Shown one piece after another: positions 9,679 through 18,093 of a DNA stretch of 64,000 nt. The stretch covers positions 276,156 to 340,155 of the forward strand of contig NZ_FQTT01000012.1 in assembly GCF_900098745.1 (NCBI RefSeq). Reading direction: 5' to 3'. A model generated the notes under the pieces. The model was given only the letters and a program-made list of their open reading frames with translations, did not search any database and was not told where the DNA came from. Position numbers and translations under genes: made by a program. The first letter of the stretch is position 1; each line of letters begins with the position of its first letter. This stretch comes from Actinomyces glycerinitolerans (GTDB lineage Bacteria; Actinomycetota; Actinomycetes; Actinomycetales; Actinomycetaceae).

Positions 9679-10639
9679 CACTCTTCAACCAGGCGCGCCC
9701 GTTGCCCCCCGCCCCGGCCAGGAGCGCTTCGTCTCCGACATCGACGAGACCGGCCTGGGGGCGGTGGACGCCGTCGCAGACGAGTCCGCGCCGGCGTCGA
9801 TGTGGGGTGAGGCGTGGAAGCAACTGCGCCGACGTCCCTTGTTCTGGATCGCCGCGCTGCTGATCCTCGCCGCCGTGGCGTTAGCGGTCGCCCCGGGGCT
9901 GTTCACCAACACCGATCCCCGATTCTGCGAGCTGGGTAATTCCTTGGCCCCGGCGAGCGCCGGCCATCCCTTCGGCTTCGACAAGCAGGGCTGCGACATT
10001 TACGCCCGTACCGTCTATGGCGCACGCGCATCCGTGAGCGTCGGGGTGCTGACCACCCTGCTCGTGGTGGTACTCGGCTCCATGGTCGGTGCCATAGCGG
10101 GGTACTTCGGCGGCTGGTTCGATACTTTGCTGTCGCGCGTCACTGACATCTTCTTCGCCGTGCCCTTCATGCTTGCCGCCATAGTGGTGATGAGCATGTT
10201 CAAATCCCACCGTTCGGTGTTCACTGTGGTGCTGGTCCTGGGGATCTTCGGCTGGCCGCAGATCGCGCGCATCACCCGCGGCGCCGTCATGTCAGTCAAG
10301 AACGACGAGTTTGTCATTGCATCGACGGCGCTGGGCGCCGGGAGATGGGCGACCATGTTCCGACACATCTTGCCCAACGCGGCGGCCCCCATCATTGTCA
10401 CCGCCACAGTGTCGCTGGGCTCATACATTGTCACCGAGGCGACGATGTCCTTCCTGGGAATCGGCCTGCCCGCAACGATCGTGTCCTGGGGTGCGGACAT
10501 CTCCGCCGCCCAGTCCTCGTTGCGCAATGCTCCCGGGATCCTTTTCTACCCCGCCGGTGCGCTGGCTCTGACGGTGCTCGGCTTCATCATGATGGGTGAC
10601 GTCGTGCGCGACGCCCTCGACCCCAAGGCCCGCAAGTGA
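9671..10639 (+). CDS. ABC importer permease, OppC/DppC type
   Basis: Second membrane subunit, 322 residues. About 50 hydrophilic cytoplasmic residues precede the first helix (LFWIAALLILAAVALAVAPG). The oligopeptide-permease insert (HPFGFDKQGCDIYARTVYGARASVSVG) and the EAA-like loop (VIASTALGAGRWATMFRHILPNA) follow. The start ATG lies inside the end of the OppB-type gene, and the stop overlaps the GTG of the ATPase gene, so the three are translated as one unit. Confidence 0.93.
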   Translation: MPDTLQPGAPVAPRPGQERFVSDIDETGLGAVDAVADESAPASMWGEAWKQLRRRPLFWIAALLILAAVALAVAPGLFTNTDPRFCELGNSLAPASAGHPFGFDKQGCDIYARTVYGARASVSVGVLTTLLVVVLGSMVGAIAGYFGGWFDTLLSRVTDIFFAVPFMLAAIVVMSMFKSHRSVFTVVLVLGIFGWPQIARITRGAVMSVKNDEFVIASTALGAGRWATMFRHILPNAAAPIIVTATVSLGSYIVTEATMSFLGIGLPATIVSWGADISAAQSSLRNAPGILFYPAGALALTVLGFIMMGDVVRDALDPKARK

Positions 10640-12378
10640 ATGAAGTGAACGCCAAGCCCATGACCGACACACCCGCCGCGGAGAAGCTCCCGGATCCGGA
10701 CCAGCCGCTGCTGGAGATCCGTGACCTCGAGGTGGCCTTCCGCTCCTCCACCGGCCTGGTCCCGGCGGTGCGCAAGGCGAACCTCACCGTCTACCCGGGC
10801 CAGTCCGTGGCCATCGTGGGGGAGTCGGGCTCCGGCAAGTCGACCACCGCCCACGCCGTCATCGGCCTGCTGCCGGGGACCGGCCGCGTCACCGGCGGAC
10901 AGATCCTGTTCGAAGGACGCGACCTGACCCGCATCTCCGCCAAGGAGATGACCGCGCTGCGCGGAGCGCGCATCGGCCTGGTGCCGCAGGACCCGATGAG
11001 TAACCTCAACCCGGTCTGGTCCATCGGCAGCCAGGTCAAGGAGACACTGCGGGCCAACAACGTGGTGCCCGGCAGCCGGCTGGATCGCCGAGTAACCGAA
11101 CTGCTCACCGAAGCCGGTCTGCCGGATGCCGCCCGCCGCGCGAAGCAGTACCCGCATGAGTTCTCCGGTGGCATGCGTCAGCGGGCCCTGATCGCCATCG
11201 GCATGGCCGCCGACCCGAGCCTGCTCATCGCCGACGAGCCAACCAGCGCCCTGGACGTCACCGTCCAGCGGGTCATCCTCGACCACCTGCAGACCTTGAC
11301 CCGCGAGCGGGGCACCGCCATGCTGCTGATCACTCATGATCTAGGGCTGGCGGCCGAGCGGGCCGAGCACCTGGTGGTTATGCACCGCGGGCGGGTTGTT
11401 GAATCCGGCCCCAGCCTCGAGATCCTCAAGGACCCCCAGCACCCCTACACCAAGCGGCTCGTGCAAGCGGCCCCCTCGCTCGCCTCCCACCGCATTGAGC
11501 AGGCGCACGCCCGGGGCGTGGAAGTTTCCGAGGATGAGTTGTTGGGCGCCGGCATGGGCCGAGTGTCAACCGAAGACGTGCTGCGCGTGGAGCACCTGAC
11601 CAAGGTATTCCCGGTGCGCGGCGCCAAGGGGCAGGCCAGGACCCTCAAGGCCGTCGACGACGTCAGCTTCGGGTTGCGCAAGGGCACCACCCTGGCTCTG
11701 GTCGGCGAGTCCGGTTCGGGCAAGTCCACCGTCGCCAACATTGTCCTGAACCTCATCGACCCGACCAGTGGGAAGGTGTTCCACCACGGCACCGACCTAT
11801 CGACGTTGAACAAGCAGGAGCTGTTCCAGCTACGGCGTGTCATGCAGCCCGTGTTCCAGAACCCCTACGGGTCCCTGAACCCCATGTACTCGGTGTTCTC
11901 CTCGGTGGAGGAACCGTTGCGGGTACATCGGGTGGGCACGCGCAAGGAACGGGAGCACCGGGTAGCCGAGCTACTGGATATGGTGGCACTGCCGCGCAGC
12001 GCCATGCGCCGCTATCCCGGCGAATTGTCCGGGGGACAGCGACAGCGCGTGGCCATCGCCAGGGCCCTGGCGCTACGACCGGAGATCGTCGTGCTGGACG
12101 AGGCCGTCTCCGCCCTGGACGTGCTGGTGCAGGCGCAGATTCTTAAACTGCTGTCGAGCTTGCAGGCCGAACTGGAGTTGAGCTACCTGTTCATCACCCA
12201 CGACCTGGCGGTCGTGCGCCTGCTGGCCGACGACGTCGTCGTCATGGAGCAGGGGCGGCTCGTTGAGGCCGGGCCGAGTGATGAGCTGTTCGCCCACCCG
12301 CGCGAGGAATACACCAAGCGCCTTATCGAGGCGGTTCCTGGCGCGGGTATCGACCTGTACCGCGCTGCAACCGACTAG
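10636..12378 (+). CDS. Fused double ATP-binding protein of the peptide ABC importer (OppD-OppF fusion)
   Basis: Energises the importer by ATP hydrolysis in the cytoplasm. The 580 residues contain two complete nucleotide-binding domains in one chain. The first has Walker A GESGSGKS, signature FSGGMRQRA, Walker [13 protein letters not shown] and switch His ITHDL. The second, from about residue 316, has [28 protein letters not shown] and ITHDL. The C-terminal oligopeptide-transporter extension (HPYTKRL, EEYTKRL) is present after both. Start GTG 10636 overlaps the permease stop. Separate oppD and oppF are commoner; the fused form is known in actinobacteria and fixes the 1:1 ratio of the two ATPases. 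Confidence 0.94.
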   Translation: MNEVNAKPMTDTPAAEKLPDPDQPLLEIRDLEVAFRSSTGLVPAVRKANLTVYPGQSVAIVGESGSGKSTTAHAVIGLLPGTGRVTGGQILFEGRDLTRISAKEMTALRGARIGLVPQDPMSNLNPVWSIGSQVKETLRANNVVPGSRLDRRVTELLTEAGLPDAARRAKQYPHEFSGGMRQRALIAIGMAADPSLLIADEPTSALDVTVQRVILDHLQTLTRERGTAMLLITHDLGLAAERAEHLVVMHRGRVVESGPSLEILKDPQHPYTKRLVQAAPSLASHRIEQAHARGVEVSEDELLGAGMGRVSTEDVLRVEHLTKVFPVRGAKGQARTLKAVDDVSFGLRKGTTLALVGESGSGKSTVANIVLNLIDPTSGKVFHHGTDLSTLNKQELFQLRRVMQPVFQNPYGSLNPMYSVFSSVEEPLRVHRVGTRKEREHRVAELLDMVALPRSAMRRYPGELSGGQRQRVAIARALALRPEIVVLDEAVSALDVLVQAQILKLLSSLQAELELSYLFITHDLAVVRLLADDVVVMEQGRLVEAGPSDELFAHPREEYTKRLIEAVPGAGIDLYRAATD

Positions 12379-12400
12379 GCTGCAAGAAATGTGGTGTGCG

Positions 12401-13180
12401 ATGGGTAAATCATCTGCGCGCAACCGTGCTTCGGGGGCGCGCGCCATTGCCGTCGTCGCGATGCTGCTCATGGCCGGCTCCGTTCTGGGGTGCGGCCCGG
12501 CGAATCGGGACGCCGCCCCGATTGCATCCGCGACGGGGCCATCAAGCTCCGCCGCAGCGGCAACTAGGACGGCAGCGGGCACTGAGGAGCCAACCGTTTC
12601 CGCAAGCACGGATGCGCCCTTGGCGCAGCCGGCCCAGGAGACGTCGACGCCGCAGCCACTTGCTGCGGACGCTACGGTCCCGGATGAGGCCGCATTCATT
12701 AACGGTGAGGTGATCGTGCCCGAACAATGCGCCTTTTGGGGGAGCGCTGACGGTCGGGTGAACCTCGTTGACGGCTTTGCCAGCATGGAGGACGGCACTA
12801 TTCAGATGAGCGTGACGGTCAAGCAGACCGCCGTGGTGACCCTCGCCGGCAAGCCATACCGGGCCGTCGTCTTCTCCTGCTGGGGCGGCGGGAACCTGGC
12901 CTACGACTACATCGGCTTCTACGACGATGCTTCCACAGCGCCCGCCGTCGAGACCGGGATTCAGATCGCCGCCGGTCCCTACCAGAGCAATGCGATCAGC
13001 GCGGTCGAGGGCACCCTCGAGTCGATTGAGAACGGTTTCCATCTGGAGTGGGCCGGTGAGTTCCTGGCCACCGATGAGGCCTGTACCGCCTGCGCCACCG
13101 GGCATGGGGAAGCGGACTTCTTATGGAATGGCAGTTCCTTCGACGTCATGAACAAGGTGACCTGGCAGCAACGGGATTAG
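12401..13180 (+). CDS. Putative lipoprotein of unknown function
   Basis: A 259-residue exported protein. The N-terminus is basic (RNRASGAR), followed by a hydrophobic core and the lipobox VLGC with Cys31, so it is probably anchored to the outer face of the membrane. A low-complexity Ala/Ser/Thr/Pro linker follows (about 40-95), then a 160-residue domain beginning near FINGEVIVPEQCAFWGS with four cysteines. It vaguely resembles actinobacterial LppP/LprE-type lipoproteins, but this is not firm. Starts at 12389 or 12401 are both possible; neither has a strong ribosome site. It lies 22 bp after the importer ATPase and may share its transcript. Its stop is 4 bp from the stop of the convergent gene. 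Confidence 0.6.
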   Translation: MGKSSARNRASGARAIAVVAMLLMAGSVLGCGPANRDAAPIASATGPSSSAAAATRTAAGTEEPTVSASTDAPLAQPAQETSTPQPLAADATVPDEAAFINGEVIVPEQCAFWGSADGRVNLVDGFASMEDGTIQMSVTVKQTAVVTLAGKPYRAVVFSCWGGGNLAYDYIGFYDDASTAPAVETGIQIAAGPYQSNAISAVEGTLESIENGFHLEWAGEFLATDEACTACATGHGEADFLWNGSSFDVMNKVTWQQRD

Positions 13181-13184
13181 TTCT

Positions 13185-14738
13185 TCAGACCAGCCTGCGG
13201 CCGGCCAGCAGCCCCCAGGTGACGACGACGGCGCTGACGGCTATCTGCGCGACTAGCAGTCGCGCCGTCGGGGACACTCCCGCGGCCAGCAGTGCGGTCG
13301 GCGCTCCGGCCAGGGCGGCGGCATCGGGCCCGTTTACCAGCATCGCGACCGCGCCCGGCGGCAGCGATCCGACCGGCGAGGCGATCAGGCCCAGGGAGAA
13401 ATCCGGTGCGGGCCGGAACCCCGACCGCAACGCCGCACCGGCCCAGCCGCAACCCGCCGCCACCACGAGACCGATGATGTTGCACGCCCCGGTAAGCGTC
13501 AACGAGTATGCCTGTTCACGTAGCTGGGCGGGCACCGCCACCGCCGCCCAAAGAGTCATCGCCGTGGCTGGCACCAGCAGGTGCCCGCACCTGATCAGGA
13601 TGGGGCCAACCGGCCAGGACGCGTCCGCCGCGCCGTCGAACCAGGCACGCCGTGCGGGCTCGGCGAGAGCCAGGACCGCAACCCAGCCGCCGACCAGATG
13701 GAAGACGGCCTGGCCGACCGCTCCGATACCGCTGGACACCAGGGGGAACATCGCAATGAGCAGGCCCGCCAGTAGCTGCACCAAGCGGCGCGGCTGGCGC
13801 CACAGCAGCAGCCAGTCCGCCTGAGCCACGGCCAACACCGGACCCAGCGCCCGCGGCAGCCGACGCGACAATCCGGCCAGCGGCAGGCGTGATGGGCGGG
13901 CCGGACGCCGAGCCGGGGCGGACAGCAGGCGCCCGAGCGCGCGAGTGTCCAGGGAGAGCCAGGAAACCTGCGCACCCAGGTTGCGGGCGGCCACCTCCAG
14001 CAGGTGCGAATCCGGTATGTCAACCAGCCGGACCCGCAACCGCCACCACCAGGCGGCGGCCGCCAAATCCGCTAATAGGCCCAGCAGCGTGAGCACTACT
14101 CCTGCCGCGCGGCGCGGAAAAGGCACACCTAACGCACCGACCGCGAGCACCGCTGCCGCCATGACCAGCAGTGCCACTCTCGCACCGAGAAGGCCGGTAC
14201 CATCCACCTGCGCATGTACCAGCGCCAATAACAACAGCGCCCCACCGCCACCGCCGAGCAGGATTGTCCCGGAGGCCGTCGCCGCTCCGCCGCCCGCCAC
14301 CACCGCCAGCAAGAATCCGGCCGTGCCGCCGGCGACGACCGCAAGCGCCATCTCCGCCCACGCCACGGGGGCCAGCAGGCCACGCCGATCGCCGGGCATG
14401 GGCAGCCACCAGGCCGCCTCATAGGTCCGCAGGAACAGCGGGCCCAGCCGCCGCAGCGGATCCAACAGCAGCCCCACCAGTACCAGCGCCAGTAGTATGG
14501 CCGCCCAGGCCGGGTCTGCGGCGACCATACCGGGCATGGACGCCGGGGCACCGGTCCCCAACCGCGCCAGGTACGGGACGGTCATGGCAGCCAGGATCGC
14601 CGCGGACAGCAACGTGTCATAGACATCACCGAGAATCGCCCAGGGGCTGCGTGTACTAGCGGTATGACCCCGTACCCAGCGGCGTAGTTCCCGACCCGGG
14701 GGCGGTGCGGGGGAGGAGTTGCCGCCGGCCGCGGTCAC
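13185..14738 (-). CDS. Polytopic membrane protein, permease partner of the adjacent ABC ATPase
   Basis: A 517-residue integral membrane protein with roughly ten to twelve hydrophobic segments and no soluble domain apart from a cytoplasmic loop around residues 215-275. No family motif is recognised. Its GTG start overlaps the stop of the ATP-binding gene upstream (GTGA), so the two form an ABC transporter, more likely an exporter because there is no binding protein. The substrate is unknown. Bacteriocin-immunity or ABC-2-type exporters are comparable in layout, but I cannot place it. Confidence 0.65.
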   Translation of the reverse strand: MTAAGGNSSPAPPPGRELRRWVRGHTASTRSPWAILGDVYDTLLSAAILAAMTVPYLARLGTGAPASMPGMVAADPAWAAILLALVLVGLLLDPLRRLGPLFLRTYEAAWWLPMPGDRRGLLAPVAWAEMALAVVAGGTAGFLLAVVAGGGAATASGTILLGGGGGALLLLALVHAQVDGTGLLGARVALLVMAAAVLAVGALGVPFPRRAAGVVLTLLGLLADLAAAAWWWRLRVRLVDIPDSHLLEVAARNLGAQVSWLSLDTRALGRLLSAPARRPARPSRLPLAGLSRRLPRALGPVLAVAQADWLLLWRQPRRLVQLLAGLLIAMFPLVSSGIGAVGQAVFHLVGGWVAVLALAEPARRAWFDGAADASWPVGPILIRCGHLLVPATAMTLWAAVAVPAQLREQAYSLTLTGACNIIGLVVAAGCGWAGAALRSGFRPAPDFSLGLIASPVGSLPPGAVAMLVNGPDAAALAGAPTALLAAGVSPTARLLVAQIAVSAVVVTWGLLAGRRLV

Positions 14739-15448
14739 AGCCGGCCCTCGGTGATGGCGCGCACCCCGGCGGAGACATCAAGCAGGTTGGTGTCGGCGCC
14801 TACCAGCAGCACACTAGTGGCGACCGTGCGCACGAACTCCGCGTCGTGGCAGGCGATAAGCACGGCCACACCGGTCTCCCGCTCGGCGACCAGGCGCTGT
14901 GCCAGGGCACGGCGCGTGACATGGTCCAGGCGCTGCTCCGGCTCGTCCAGAACCAGGATGCGCCGCGGTCGGGCCAGCACGGCGGCCAGAGCCAGGCGAC
15001 GTCGCTGTCCCGAGGACATCTCTTCGGGCAGGGCGTCGGCCAGGTCGATGAGATCGAATTCCTCCAGCAGCTGCCTGGCGGTCCGCTCCGGATCGGGCAC
15101 GGCATGCCCGAAGCAGACCAGTGCCAGGTGCTCGGCCACGGTCAGGGCGGGGAAGAAGGACTCCTCGCCCAACTCGCGTGCCACCGCCCGGCGCTGCCGA
15201 CCCGAACGCGGATCGGGGATGCGCCCCAGCAGTCTCACCTCGCCGTCGACGGGCGGAAGCAGGCCGAGACAGGTGCGTAGCAGGGTGGACTTGCCGGCGC
15301 CATTGACGCCCACGAGTGCCAGCGCCTCACCCGCTCGGAGGACGAAGGTAGCCGGCCCGCACACGGCGTGCTCGCCATAGCCAACACTTAGATCACGAGC
15401 CGCAACCAACACCTGGCCGCGTGCGGCGGGTGCGCGTGTCCTGGGCAT
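14735..15448 (-). CDS. ABC transporter ATP-binding protein
   Basis: A 237-residue ATPase that would drive the membrane protein encoded just downstream. Walker A is GVNGAGKST (about residues 47-55), the Q-loop region includes RELGEESFFPALTV, the signature is MSSGQRRR (a variant of LSGGQ), Walker B is ILVLDEPEQRLD, and the switch His is IACHDA. Ser in place of the first Gly and Arg for Gln at the end make the signature slightly degenerate. A GAGGAGG ribosome site lies 7 nt before the ATG, and TAGGGT (15468-15463) is a plausible -10 box just beyond it. The pair forms a two-gene unit read leftward. Confidence 0.85.
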   Translation of the reverse strand: MPRTRAPAARGQVLVAARDLSVGYGEHAVCGPATFVLRAGEALALVGVNGAGKSTLLRTCLGLLPPVDGEVRLLGRIPDPRSGRQRRAVARELGEESFFPALTVAEHLALVCFGHAVPDPERTARQLLEEFDLIDLADALPEEMSSGQRRRLALAAVLARPRRILVLDEPEQRLDHVTRRALAQRLVAERETGVAVLIACHDAEFVRTVATSVLLVGADTNLLDVSAGVRAITEGRL

Positions 15449-15540
15449 CGTGGTCCTCCTCGACCCTAGCGGTTGCGTTCGATGCTACCGGCCCTACGCC
15501 GCGCCGTAGAAGGAGGCTCACCGCCTTGCCGGTGCAAAAC

Positions 15541-15599
15541 ACGACCTTGGGGTGCGTTTCACGACCCCGGGGTGGTCGTGAAACGCACCCCAAGGTCGT
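15541..15599. repeat. 59-bp perfect palindrome, family 1 (copy A)
   Basis: Two perfectly complementary 26-base arms (15541-15566 and 15574-15599) are separated by 7 bp. The outer ends read ACGACCT and AGGTCGT, the same ends as the 59-bp palindrome at 26212-26270. It lies between the ABC exporter unit and the toxin-antitoxin pair, both leftward. A shorter derivative follows at 16260. It could act as a factor-independent transcript end or be an intergenic repeat element. Confidence 0.85.
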
Positions 15600-15638
15600 A
15601 AAACGCGCGGCTCCCTGGGAATCGTCGACCAGCGCCAG

Positions 15639-15884
15639 TCAAGCAGCGTGCTCGGCCTCAAGACGCTCCAGTATCCATGCCCGCACCAGGGTCGAGGCGG
15701 GCAGATGTTTTGCCTCAGCGACCGCCTCGATCGCCTCGCGTTCCTGCGGGGTTAACCGCACCGAGTACACCTGAGACCGGTTCGGTCGTACAGGAACGGT
15801 ATTCACGGGGTACTCCGCTTCGCGGGTCACCTCGGATTCCTCACGCATTTTGGCGATCATTTCAGCGTCAACCGTCTTGGCCAT
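15639..15884 (-). CDS. Antitoxin, ribbon-helix-helix (BrnA/CopG-like)
   Basis: An 81-residue DNA-binding antitoxin expected to neutralise the adjacent toxin and repress the pair. The C-terminal half, SQVYSVRLTPQEREAIEAVA followed by KHLPASTLVRAWILERL, matches a ribbon-helix-helix fold: one beta strand, two helices and the usual S-T-L-V-R turn. Its ATG (15884) lies 17 bp inside the end of the toxin gene, giving the toxin-first order typical of BrnT-BrnA pairs. GAGGAGGAC precedes the start. Neighbouring 59-bp palindromic repeats flank the module on both sides. Confidence 0.75.
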   Translation of the reverse strand: MAKTVDAEMIAKMREESEVTREAEYPVNTVPVRPNRSQVYSVRLTPQEREAIEAVAEAKHLPASTLVRAWILERLEAEHAA

Positions 15885-16200
15885 CGAAGTCCTCCTCGTC
15901 CTCCTTGAGGTTGTACAGGCGCAGGTCTGCGCCGGTCGCACGCCAGGCATTCACCAGATGCAGATCACCGTCGCGATCCCGCCAGGCAATAATGGTAAGT
16001 ACTCGTTTCGCATTCGGTGAATAGCCGATGAAGCGACTGGCGCCAGTATGAGACTTTGGATCAGGTTCGAGCGCAACCAGGTCGATGTCGTCCAGCACTT
16101 CACATGCCTGCTCTGGCGTGACGCCGACTGCCCCCGGGTACCTCTTGGCGCGGTTCCGAATATACCGCTCCGTGGCAGCGTCCCAGTACAACCGCGTCAT
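15868..16200 (-). CDS. Toxin, BrnT-like ribonuclease of a type II toxin-antitoxin pair
   Basis: A 110-residue small basic protein that would cut RNA and slow growth. Recognition rests on the BrnT-like core: a RFIGYS strand, VLTIIAWRDRDGDLHLVNAWRA and a closing LRLY, equivalent to the R..G..iR.IsaR.A...E...Y pattern of the family. The usual Glu near the end is Asp here. Start: an ATG at 16200 lies 6 bp after TACAAT (16212-16207), so the mRNA is probably leaderless; longer reading to 16281 would run through the -10 box and a repeat copy. Low-similarity homologues make the family call moderate; the gene order (toxin then RHH antitoxin) supports it. Confidence 0.65.
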   Translation of the reverse strand: MTRLYWDAATERYIRNRAKRYPGAVGVTPEQACEVLDDIDLVALEPDPKSHTGASRFIGYSPNAKRVLTIIAWRDRDGDLHLVNAWRATGADLRLYNLKEDEEDFDGQDG

Positions 16201-16206
16201 ACATGG

Positions 16207-16212
16207 ATTGTA
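16207..16212 (-). promoter_or_regulatory. -10 box of the toxin-antitoxin promoter (leaderless)
   Basis: On the minus strand TACAAT ends 6 bp before the toxin ATG. A transcript would begin at or next to the start codon. A weak -35-like TTCAAC lies about 19 bp further upstream. Confidence 0.5.
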
Positions 16213-16259
16213 GTACATCGTCTTACGTCGTTGAAGAGGGCCGTTCGTGTTGCCCGAAC

Positions 16260-16309
16260 ACGACCTTGGGGTGCGTTTCACGACCCCGGGTGGTCGTGAA
16301 ACGCGCGGT
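16260..16309. repeat. Shortened copy of the family-1 palindrome (copy B)
   Basis: This copy matches 15541-15609 from the ACGACCT end through the centre, but lacks about 20 bp. In copy A that stretch lies between two AAACG direct repeats, so loss by slippage explains the difference exactly. A 13-base inner stem (GCGTTTCACGACC and its complement) is kept. Both copies have the same orientation and flank the toxin-antitoxin genes. Confidence 0.8.
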
Positions 16310-16323
16310 CGGCGGCGGTGCGG

Positions 16324-17391
16324 CTATTCATGCTCCCACGGGGAGATCAGAACGAGATGGCCTTCGGGGATCGTCAGGTCGTGGGCGGTGCCCCATTCCT
16401 TGTACCTGGGGTCGGGGTCCTTCGTGACTGCCTGGCGGCCGAGTGCGGTCGTCACCGCCAGGTGGGTGCCGGTGGGGCGGCTCTGGTCGTTGTCCCACCG
16501 CAGGGTGGCGACGGCCCGTACGCGCGGACCGATCTCTACCACGGGCGGGTCGTTTGTGCTCGGTGACCTGGATTCCTGGTCGTCCACGTGCAGTACAGAG
16601 ACCTCAAGGTCCCGGCCCTGCTCGTCAACAACGACGACGTCGGGCCAGCCGGATACCAGACAAGCGGCCTTGGAGTCGTTCTGTACGGCGATTGCAGCGG
16701 TGACGTGGCCGCCCAGTGCGGCAGAGTTCCAAATGTGCCAGTAGCTCAGCTCTGCGGGGTCGCACTCCTCTACTATCAAGCTGTTCATCGGCACGACGCG
16801 GCCGTTTCCGGCTAGCTCGGGGATCGTCATTTGCTGGGCCCGGGCCAACGCGGTGGCATCAGGCGACTCGGCGTGCTCACCCAGCCAGGTGAGGCCGCGT
16901 GGAGTAGCCAGCACGATCACCAGCGCCAACACCACCAGCACGCGGGCGGATGCTCTGTGCTCACCGCCCTGAAGACCGAGAGCCACAATTGCCATGACCA
17001 CGGCACTCGCACTAAGCAGCACGAGCCCTCCGGCCGCCCAGGGCCACCAGCCCGGACTCATGGGTACCCGCGCCAACAGGTCGCCGCCGGAAGTGAGGAT
17101 GTCGCACGAGGAGAAGAACCACGACTCGTGGGCCTGGACGGCCACCACCGGCTGCTCCAGCAAGTAGGCGCACCGGTAATCGGCGTCCTCAGGCTCGAAG
17201 GCGGTCGTCGGCATGCTCAGACCGGCCCACAGGAAGGCTATCGGCGTCAACAGCGTGGCCGTGATCCCCACCAGGTGCGCCACAATGGGCAACCAGTGCC
17301 GCCATGGCCAAGTAAGCGCTCGCCACCACCAGGGCCCGCGGGTGCTGCGAGCGTCGCGTGGCGCACCCGAGTCGGGTTCCGTGCCGGACAA
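16324..17391 (-). CDS. Membrane protein with C-terminal extracellular domain, unknown function
   Basis: About 355 residues. Two to four hydrophobic segments lie in the N-terminal half (near HWLPIVAHLVGITATLLTPIAFLW, WWPWAAGGLVLLSASAVVMAI and VLVVLALVIVLA). A soluble domain follows from about residue 190 whose VQNDSKAACLVSGWPDVVVVDEQGR segment resembles DUF4232-type extracellular domains. The start is uncertain: TTG 17391 has AAGGGGG at the right distance, while reading on to TTG 17409 would bury that site. It stands alone between the toxin-antitoxin module and a permease remnant. Function is unknown. Confidence 0.55.
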   Translation of the reverse strand: MSGTEPDSGAPRDARSTRGPWWWRALTWPWRHWLPIVAHLVGITATLLTPIAFLWAGLSMPTTAFEPEDADYRCAYLLEQPVVAVQAHESWFFSSCDILTSGGDLLARVPMSPGWWPWAAGGLVLLSASAVVMAIVALGLQGGEHRASARVLVVLALVIVLATPRGLTWLGEHAESPDATALARAQQMTIPELAGNGRVVPMNSLIVEECDPAELSYWHIWNSAALGGHVTAAIAVQNDSKAACLVSGWPDVVVVDEQGRDLEVSVLHVDDQESRSPSTNDPPVVEIGPRVRAVATLRWDNDQSRPTGTHLAVTTALGRQAVTKDPDPRYKEWGTAHDLTIPEGHLVLISPWEHE

Positions 17392-17571
17392 GATAAGCAC
17401 CCCCTTCAAGCGGCTGCGACCGATGCTACCGGGCCGGTCGGGTCCACGGCGGGGTCAAAAAAGTACCGGCGCTCGGCATCGGCGCCGGAAGACCGCTGTG
17501 CGCGCCCGGGGCGATGCTTTAGCCAGCAACCGCGGAATGAGCCGCGGCACCAACACGACGGAGTGGAACCC

Positions 17572-18014
17572 ATGCGCCTTGCACCCCCGAAGATCCTGAT
17601 CCCCGGGCTCATCGCTGGTTCTGCGCCGCCGCCACCCTCGGCTTCTACTACGTGCCCCAGTTCCTGGGCGGCAACATGATCGCCCTCGGCGCGGCCGCCG
17701 TCCTCCTGGGCATGGGCGTGACCGCCTTCGTCCCCATGGCCGCCGTATTCCCCGCCCTGGCCCCCGAACACCGCGGGGCGGCCATCTCCGCCAACAACCT
17801 CGCCTCCGGCCTGACCACCTTCGTCGGCCCCGGGCTGGTCACCCTGCTGCTGCCGCACATCGGCGTCGCCGGAGTGTGCTGGACCTACACCGCCCTGTAC
17901 CTGCTGGGCTCCCTCATCACCGTCTTCATCCACCCCGACCAGCCCGGCTTCGACCGCAATGGGCGGCGTCTGCCGGAGACCGCCGACCGACCCGTCGCGG
18001 AGGTGGACGCCTGA
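17572..18014 (+). pseudogene. Remnant of an MFS polyol/sugar permease (frameshifted, internally deleted)
   Basis: The ATG at 17572, after GGAG, opens a short reading frame (MRLAPPKILIPGLIAG). Within about 20 codons the transporter sequence continues in another frame (FCAAATLGFYYVPQFLGG). Only the last four or so transmembrane segments remain: GAAAVLLGMGVTAFVPMAAVFPALAP, RGAAISANNLASGLTTFVGP and LYLLGSLITVFIHPDQPGF. This is about 140 of the 400-450 residues normal for MFS proteins. The C-terminal part resembles polyol permeases, which fits the xylitol-dehydrogenase-like gene 80 bp downstream. The remnant suggests a polyol uptake operon that has lost its transporter. Confidence 0.75.
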
Positions 18015-18093
18015 ACCCACCGAATCGCCGACCATCCTTAAACCCGCTCACCACCACCAAGTCACCGCAACCAACCCACGAGGAGAAGAAACC

